64,000 nt of DNA, from positions 3,823 to 67,822 of the forward strand of contig KN834769.1 in the NCBI GenBank assembly GCA_000827265.1, given 5' to 3'. Below, one piece after another: positions 58,428-64,000 of this stretch. This DNA comes from Collybiopsis luxurians FD-317 M1. Lineage: Eukaryota; Basidiomycota; Agaricomycetes; Agaricales; Omphalotaceae. The notes beneath the pieces are model-generated. The model was not told the DNA's origin. It did no database searches and was given only the letters and a program-made list of their open reading frames with translations. The position numbers and the translations under genes are program-made. The first letter of the stretch is position 1. Every line of letters begins with the position of its first letter.

Positions 58428-59473
58428 ATGCTGTCTTACACACGGTCAGTACGCGTCCATCTGTTTTAGTTGATCAATTACTAACATTTGTTCAAGTTAT
58501 AGCTGCATGCTTCACTTTACTTGTAATATAACCAAAATCAGAACTGTACAAAGCAAGAACAAATATTCATTCGCGAGTTGCGCTTGAGCGAATAATCGGG
58601 TATTGGTCATTAGTTCGGCTCTGGTCACAGTGTTCAGATGCGTGAAAGAGCGTCGTTCGTCAGCCATTCGTGACCTCGCGACGAGGTCCTGATGCATCCG
58701 CTGCGGAATAAATACATTTTCCTAGGCATCATCTAGGCCTTCAGTCGTCTACAGTCAGAAGCGGCAGATGGCTGCTGGGTCAAAGCCATTCAGCCAGATG
58801 TTAGTACTTCTATGCGTGCAGGTAATCGGCCACCTTCTTGCCTTATCCGCCTAATTCCGTTTGAATGGAATAAAGAAGACGATTTGAGAGGGATAATGCA
58901 ACGTATAGACAAATCCCGAGCACAAACATGACTGACGTTATGTATTCATGTAGTACTAAGTTCATGTTCTTATGTTGACAAATCTTCTACTTGATCTATC
59001 GCCTCGGCATCATGGAGGTTGTGCTTCCATACCACAATGCAAGAACGTGATATGATGTGAAAGGACTCGAGACAAAAGAAGCGTGAATATCATTCCCCTC
59101 TCAATTTCTCCAACATGAGGCTGACCTCCATGGAACAGCGCATGGTCATGTACGTACAACATATTTCAGCTCTCGCCTCATGATTTCCTTGCTTTTTCCC
59201 TTGCTTTGTCCGTAGCTTCCGTGAGTGGTCTCCAAAGATATTTGATCTGGAAACAACCGGTTCTCTCATCACTATTTCACTGATGGTGATATCGAATTTG
59301 TATGCATATTTGTTGAGTGGAGGTTCTGCGACAACAGCCACTCCTAGGGGGTTTATGTGTTGTCGCACTATTTACTTATATGCGGGTGTCCATCCTGTCA
59401 TCTCGTTCAAACGCCTCTTCGGAAACCCCCTCCGGTCATTAGGCTCCCCCAAGAAAGCTCAACGTCGAACACC
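58428..59473. other. Intergenic, no recognisable gene
   Basis: About 1 kb. Short frames on both strands (59090-59368 minus, 59283-59528 plus) have no motif. It includes the promoter of the DUF7918-like gene. Confidence 0.45.
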
Positions 59474-60778
59474 ATGCTTCGCATTGGACCATATTCTGCC
59501 TGGATCGTTGTCGACGGTGCTAGGCTAGAAACTCACAATCCTGTCTTATCGCGTAAGAATAATTTCACTACTGCCTCTGGATGGATACCTTCCGAAGCAG
59601 GGAAGGTGGGTACAATGTCTCTCAGACCGTCATGGCCTAAAAAACAAAGTTAAACCCTCGTTCCAAATTGATTTTTATATAGAAGTTCTCTTTACACTGG
59701 CACAACGCCGTTCGAGACGTTGCTCTCGAAGCCGTTGTATCCATCGACGGAGTGGAATGCAATCGCCATGTGATGTTGCCCGCATCCGAATTTCCCGATA
59801 AATCAGACACCTTCCGGATTTCGTACACGCGGACGTCAGAATCGACTCGGAGAGACTTTGTCTTTTCGGTGATTCAGGTAACAGGTATGTAAGTCGTCTC
59901 GTCAATCAAGCAGATCCGACCGCCTACCTTCTCCCCACTTCCCTTTGGCAGATGACGAAGAACACTCGACGTTCGCCACCGACATTAGCAAATTCGGTGT
60001 CATCAATCTGGACTTGTGGCGGATACATATCAAACGTGTCGTTCGCTGTCCCCTTCCACGCGAATGCAAGTATCCGGCGTTGAAACCTCAGGTTGTCCAT
60101 GAGCGATCCAAGATGGACGGGATGCATCATGTCAAGTGAGCCGCTTCCTCTCCGAGTCTTCCTCTCATCTCGAACCGCATAAACGTGTACTTGTACGAAT
60201 AACTCATTCAATGCAATATAGGTCTGGAGAAGAGTACAAAGTACCGCTATCGACTGTTGACATGGTGGATGGAGAGAAAATGGACAAAGCGCCATATGTC
60301 TCGTTTAAGTTTAGATATAAGCCTCGAGGTCTGGACTTTGGTTTGCGACTCTGCCGTTTCCAGATTCTCTAACGTTGCTACGGTTTCTTTTACGCAGAAT
60401 TTCTTCTGGCGCAGAGGATCATAACACGATCCCCTTCACCGGAACTAGAACTAAGAATGGCTACCGGGGTAAGTGTCAGAACTGGTGGTCATAGATCCTC
60501 GTTGTTCAAACCTGTAACACCCCCCCCTCCTAGCATCGTATCAAGAGTCGGCAGACTCAGACTCATGGACAGTATTCACGGACCCGGAGTCACAGAGGGT
60601 CAATACAAGCTCAAATGTCGATAAGCCGCCTTATTTTATGGGAGCCACTGCGATAAAGAAACGCGAGAAACTCCGCGCCGTTCGCGATCCAACTGCATGC
60701 GAGCAATCTTTTTACAGCATCTTTATTCCTTGGTTCCCTCTCATACTACTATACAACCAAGTCTTTAAATGCGTATAA
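59474..60778 (+). CDS. DUF7918-like fungal protein
   Basis: Function unknown; a family common in agarics. The ATG at 59474 gives MLRIGPYSAWIVVDGARLE, followed by GWIPSEAGK, then after an intron FSLHWHNAVRDVALEAVVSI and DGVECNRHVMLP. Later exons read FGVINLDLWRIHIKRVVRC, VVHERSKMDGMHHVK and YVSFKFRYKPR, the characteristic order of this family (SAWI-DG, WIPSEAGK-F-W, GVIELEIWR, VHERSKK, YV-F-F-YRP). About five introns are needed. The last exon, from about 60534, is open to a TAA at 60776-60778. It adds a region ending with a hydrophobic stretch, which may or may not be translated if the preceding intron is spliced otherwise. Confidence 0.65.
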
Positions 60779-60797
60779 ATCGAAGTACATTACAGCT

Positions 60798-62238
60798 CTA
60801 CGAATTTGAATACCCAGGCAGTAACTCGTCATTGATGCCCAGTGCTTGAGCTAACTCTTCCTGACGCTCCATAAACACAGTCTGCTCAGACCTCAACTGC
60901 TCAATCTCATTGCTGATTTCCTTCATCTGGCGTTCCAGCTCCCGCCGTCGTAACTGCCGTAGCTCAGCTGCCGGCTCGGAAGTCTGTGCCGACGCGGAAA
61001 CCGCTGGAATCTGTGCCGACGCAGAAGCCGTTGGCATCGGAACAATTTTGCGAGAAATAGGGGGGCCCAAAAGTAAAGGGCTGGAGGAGACTGGACCTAG
61101 CGAGGGAGAGTTCGTAGCAGCTATCTGGATTAACCCTTTCTTCTTCTTTCTTTCTTTCCTTCCTTCATAAGCAAAAGGATTTGCATGATTCTGCTGAGCA
61201 GGAAGACAGAATGGATCAACATGCATGTTGCGTCCAATATTGTGGTGTTGGAGTTTCCTGCTTAGCACTCTGTGCCAGCGTTTCTGGCTTTGACTGCGAC
61301 AGTAAAAGACCAGTCCTGCTATAGCGGCATTTAGAATGACCAATCCCCCAGCAACAGCCCCAGCAATAATGCCTGTCTGTTTAGAGGAACTCCCTGAAGT
61401 GTCTGAAAAAGAAGAGCTAGAAGCAGTCACTGTAGTAGAATCTATTGTGGATATAGTGGATGCCAATGGGGCAGTTTCAGGTAGAACAGCTTCCTCAAAT
61501 CTAACCTTCAGTTAATTCAAGACACAGATCCGAGATGTTGGAGAAAAGCGCACGTATACAAGGCATAGTCAAAATTAACCCAGACTGCTTCAGTAATGCC
61601 GCTGGTGCTAATAACCTAACCAAATTTTGATTGAGCCTGGATAGATAGATGGATGAGTAATGACCAACCATCTGGTGAGTGCTATTCTCCAAGCCTGTTT
61701 TGGAAAATGCCAAAGCACTCTCATTGAACTGAAAGGCCGGAGCACTGGTATCGAGCGAGTGATCGATCGATCCGGCTATATAACCATCGAGGGTAAAGTT
61801 GGCAGCTGTTGTATGACGTGCACCGGGAGCATTTGCAAGGATAAAAAAAATGTATATGGCAGTACCTTGGTGGCTTCATTCGAATCTGGAATCGAAAGGA
61901 AGAGGATTGCTCGAGTATCACTCACCGGTAAATTCAAACGTGATAGATATATTGTTCAGACTAGAGTTATACGTCGCAGCAGTGTAGGTCTTCGCAAAGG
62001 CACTTGAAGCAGGGGGTTGAAGAGCACAATCGCGGCATGTGTTATCCTCCCAGACCCCAATTGTTGTGGGCAGAAATAATGGCCTCTGTCCAGTCACGGA
62101 GTCACCCAGGGTATCATCAATAGACCGATTCAGAGGCTGACAAAAAACCAATGCGAGATCTGAAAGAGAGACAAGAAGCAGAAGTGCCCTCCTGGACAGC
62201 AGTAGAGAAAAAAAACGGTTGCCGATGCATTTGGTCAT
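60798..62238 (-). CDS. Single-pass membrane protein with galactose-binding-like ectodomain (copy 4)
   Basis: Close paralogue of the gene at 13506-14820. The ATG at 62238 gives a signal sequence (LLLLVSLSDLALVFCQ), then SIDDTLGDSVTGQRPLFLP, an intron after FEFTG, and an exon reading TAIYIFFILANAPGARHTTA and FQFNESALAFSKTGLENSTH. Next come a short exon with VNFDYALYT and a last exon with the Ser/Thr stalk, the membrane helix (IIAGAVAGGLVILNAAIAGL), a cytoplasmic linker with Ala/Ser/Pro repeats (SASAQIPAVSASAQ), a charged helix (RRRELERQMKEISNEIEQLR) and the tail DELLPGYSNS at the TAG at 60798-60800. The LPxY tail matches copy 1. Intron positions are the same in both copies. Confidence 0.82.
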
Positions 62239-62510
62239 TGGGAAGAGATTCCTCCCAGATTCTGAAGGCTAAAATATTGACCCCACGCTAGAACAGTCGT
62301 TTAAATCGTCAACACACGTGTGAAAGTGGGCCATCGCGCTGTGCGCGTGGCAGGTACGAGTCCTGAAGGATGGATATTGCATGGAATCCTAGTTCTGTAA
62401 AGTACCTGTGCATTCAAGAACAAAGGAAAGGTCCGAAAATAGAGACTGAAAGAGATGGGAAAAAAAATTTGATGAAATCAAAGAATGGAGAAATAAGCGC
62501 TATTGACCAT

Positions 62511-62868
62511 CTATGGACGATTCGGAAACGGGACTGATACGGCATAAGCGCCCGTGAAAATCCGACCATAAGGACGAGTTTTCTCCATTTCATTCCGGAC
62601 TCGTAATATCACTGGATTGCTTGCAAGATCTGGAAAAGACACAGCGCAGTAATGAGCTTGAATGTTTTCCGAGCCCTGATTAAATCCAGAGCCATGCCGC
62701 AGCACAAGTATAGCACTGGCGGTAACCGCATCCGTAGAGCAGTTCGTCTCGATCGTCAGCTCACTCATAGCCAGTCATCAGCAGATGAGGCGAAATGCGG
62801 ACGTGTAGTATATATCATACATCACCATTCTCGGCTACTTACATATTAGGGTCGCACTGCATCTAAAA
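62511..62868 (-). CDS. Small uncharacterised protein, paralogous to 37907-38040 fragment
   Basis: The main frame reads LTIETNCSTDAVTASAILVL, HYCAVSFPDLASNPVILRVR and NEMEKTRPYGRIFTG to a stop at 62511-62513. A candidate first exon upstream (MQCDPN at about 62852, followed by a GTAAGT donor) could splice to the AG before LTIET, giving a protein of about 90 residues. I do not recognise the family. A shorter relative lies at 37907-38040. Small size and lack of other motifs make this tentative. Confidence 0.4.
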
Positions 62869-63232
62869 TGACGGGTAAGAAAACTACAATTCTTTCTCTC
62901 TACATGTCTAGTTGTAGGAGGCTGTTTGGAGGAAGAGGCGAGCCAGAACACCGTTGTCGATATCGGTATGCCACAAAGGTTACAGATCGTGACAAAAGAT
63001 GGAAAAATGGGAATCGTGAGAAAGTTGCCGAACTCATAATATCATCTCAGATGCATAAGCAAGCAGCCTCTATCCAGTCGCAAGGGTTAATGAGCCCGGA
63101 AGTTGAAGATATTCAATCAGAGTCATTACAATGAAGTCCTTTGTACCATGATTGACTAAACAAATGCCAGTACATATCCCTATATACAATGATTTGCATC
63201 CAACCTGCCGGGTATAAAAGCATGCCAGAGTC

Positions 63233-63424
63233 CTACCTCTCCAGAGTTGTAGGTGAATTCGCTCTCGGGCTTGGAGAATATCCAGGTGGCGGCTCATCAC
63301 TAAGGCCCTGTGCCCGAGCCGAGTTTTGCGGAGACTGCAGAAACGCAATCTGTATGAAGGCAATTCTCGGACAAAAATCGTTGCCTTCAATTGAGGGCGC
63401 GTGAGACTCCAACACTACCAACAT
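63233..63424 (-). pseudogene. C-terminal tail fragment of the PY-motif membrane protein family
   Basis: The minus strand reads QNSARAQGLSDEPPPGYSPS and stops at 63233-63235 after TTLER. The GLSDE(P/S)-PxY pattern matches the cytoplasmic ends at 14820 (GLSDESLPEYSSL) and 60798 (GINDELLPGYSNS). No membrane helix or ectodomain is nearby, so it is a leftover of another copy or a gene running in frames I could not join. Confidence 0.45.
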
Positions 63425-64000
63425 CCGGCATCACCGTTGCTACGCTGTAAGATTCACTCAAACATTGAAAGTGTGAATTATCTGCACTATCGAAATGTGT
63501 CTGTCTGCGCTAGCCGTACGATCACTGCCGGCCATTAACAGACAAATAGCAGATAGTGATGGTAATTAAGAGACTCTGCACACGCACTAACTGATTATCG
63601 GCAGTGATTAACCGACAACTAACTTGCGACTAACAGCCACTGACAGACGGCTGAAATCAAAGCTTTACCGGCAGATGCACTAGTAACCGAGGCCGATTGC
63701 GACTGATAATGCCGCTCGGCGCTGTCCTAACGGCGAGATAAGTGGTGACTTAGGCACTGGACCACCAAACTTGATGGAAATGTGGACTGCAGGCCCCACG
63801 AGAGTCAGCCTAGGCAAGTTCACAGAATATTTCCTGCCGACTAAAGCAGAATGAGCCTTGTTTTCATTTGGATACCGTAGCCTAGAGAACATGTTTATCG
63901 ACTGAGTTTCAAAGTGAGTAATAAGTATTTTCATCGGACATGTACTACGAATACAAGTAATACATACATGTAAGTATTCTCAGTTCTTGTTCAATTCAGC
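63425..64000. other. Right end, no recognisable gene
   Basis: Contains repeated ACTAAC/GACTAAC words and a 10-bp inverted repeat (ATCACTGCCG at 63521-63530, CGGCAGTGAT at 63599-63608). Short frames only. Confidence 0.4.

Noticed and set aside
63521..63608. 10-bp inverted repeat as a transposon end or terminator
   Set aside because: The arms are short with a 68-nt spacer and no flanking duplication; likely chance.
1..64000. CRISPR array, operons or bacterial ribosome binding sites
   Set aside because: No regularly spaced direct repeats with unique spacers; short GT-AG introns and gene content are clearly fungal.

Overview
The window looks like nuclear DNA from a mushroom-forming basidiomycete (Agaricomycetes). 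Genes have many introns of about 50-60 nt, stand alone on both strands without operons, and include families typical of mushroom genomes: F-box proteins, NACHT-WD40 NLRs, single-pass membrane proteins with a galactose-binding-like ectodomain, DUF7918-like proteins and DIRS-type retroelements. No rRNA, tRNA or CRISPR array was recognised by eye.

Layout. 1-3015: remnant of a DIRS-like retroelement (RNase H fragment, nearly intact tyrosine recombinase, 110-bp direct repeats, and a long inverted repeat at the left). 4040-9531: two conserved minus-strand genes, a secreted flavin monooxygenase and a CWF19L1/Drn1-type RNA-processing protein. 9532-13505: mostly without recognisable genes. 13506-17922: a membrane protein, then a secreted His/Gly-rich protein with tandemly duplicated exon cassettes. 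18701-22173: the ubiquitin-pathway WD40 protein PLAA/Doa1. 24385-32050: F-box proteins and a locally duplicated uncharacterised gene with a decayed copy. 32219-36692: a ferric reductase and a HYPK-like NatA partner, divergently arranged. 37900-47169: an accessory region of decayed membrane-protein genes, repeats and a frameshifted NLR. 47947-49482: the Hsp90 co-chaperone Aha1 with an unusual membrane-anchor tail. 51420-54200: a duplicated membrane-protein locus with two LTR-like sequences. 54721-62238: a degenerate kinase, septin Cdc10, a small unknown gene, a DUF7918-like gene and another membrane-protein paralogue. 62511-64000: fragments.

How the parts relate. Housekeeping genes (CWF19L1, PLAA, HYPK, AHA1, CDC10) alternate with fast-evolving accessory blocks. 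One membrane-protein family occurs six times as complete or broken copies. Every C-terminus that can be read ends in a PPxY or LPxY motif, suggesting shared control by an Rsp5/NEDD4-type ubiquitin ligase. The other standout observations are the exon-cassette duplication with repeated 9-nt microexons, and the tail-anchored Aha1. Gene models are hand-spliced from GT/AG positions and reading-frame continuity, so individual exon borders may be wrong by a few bases.
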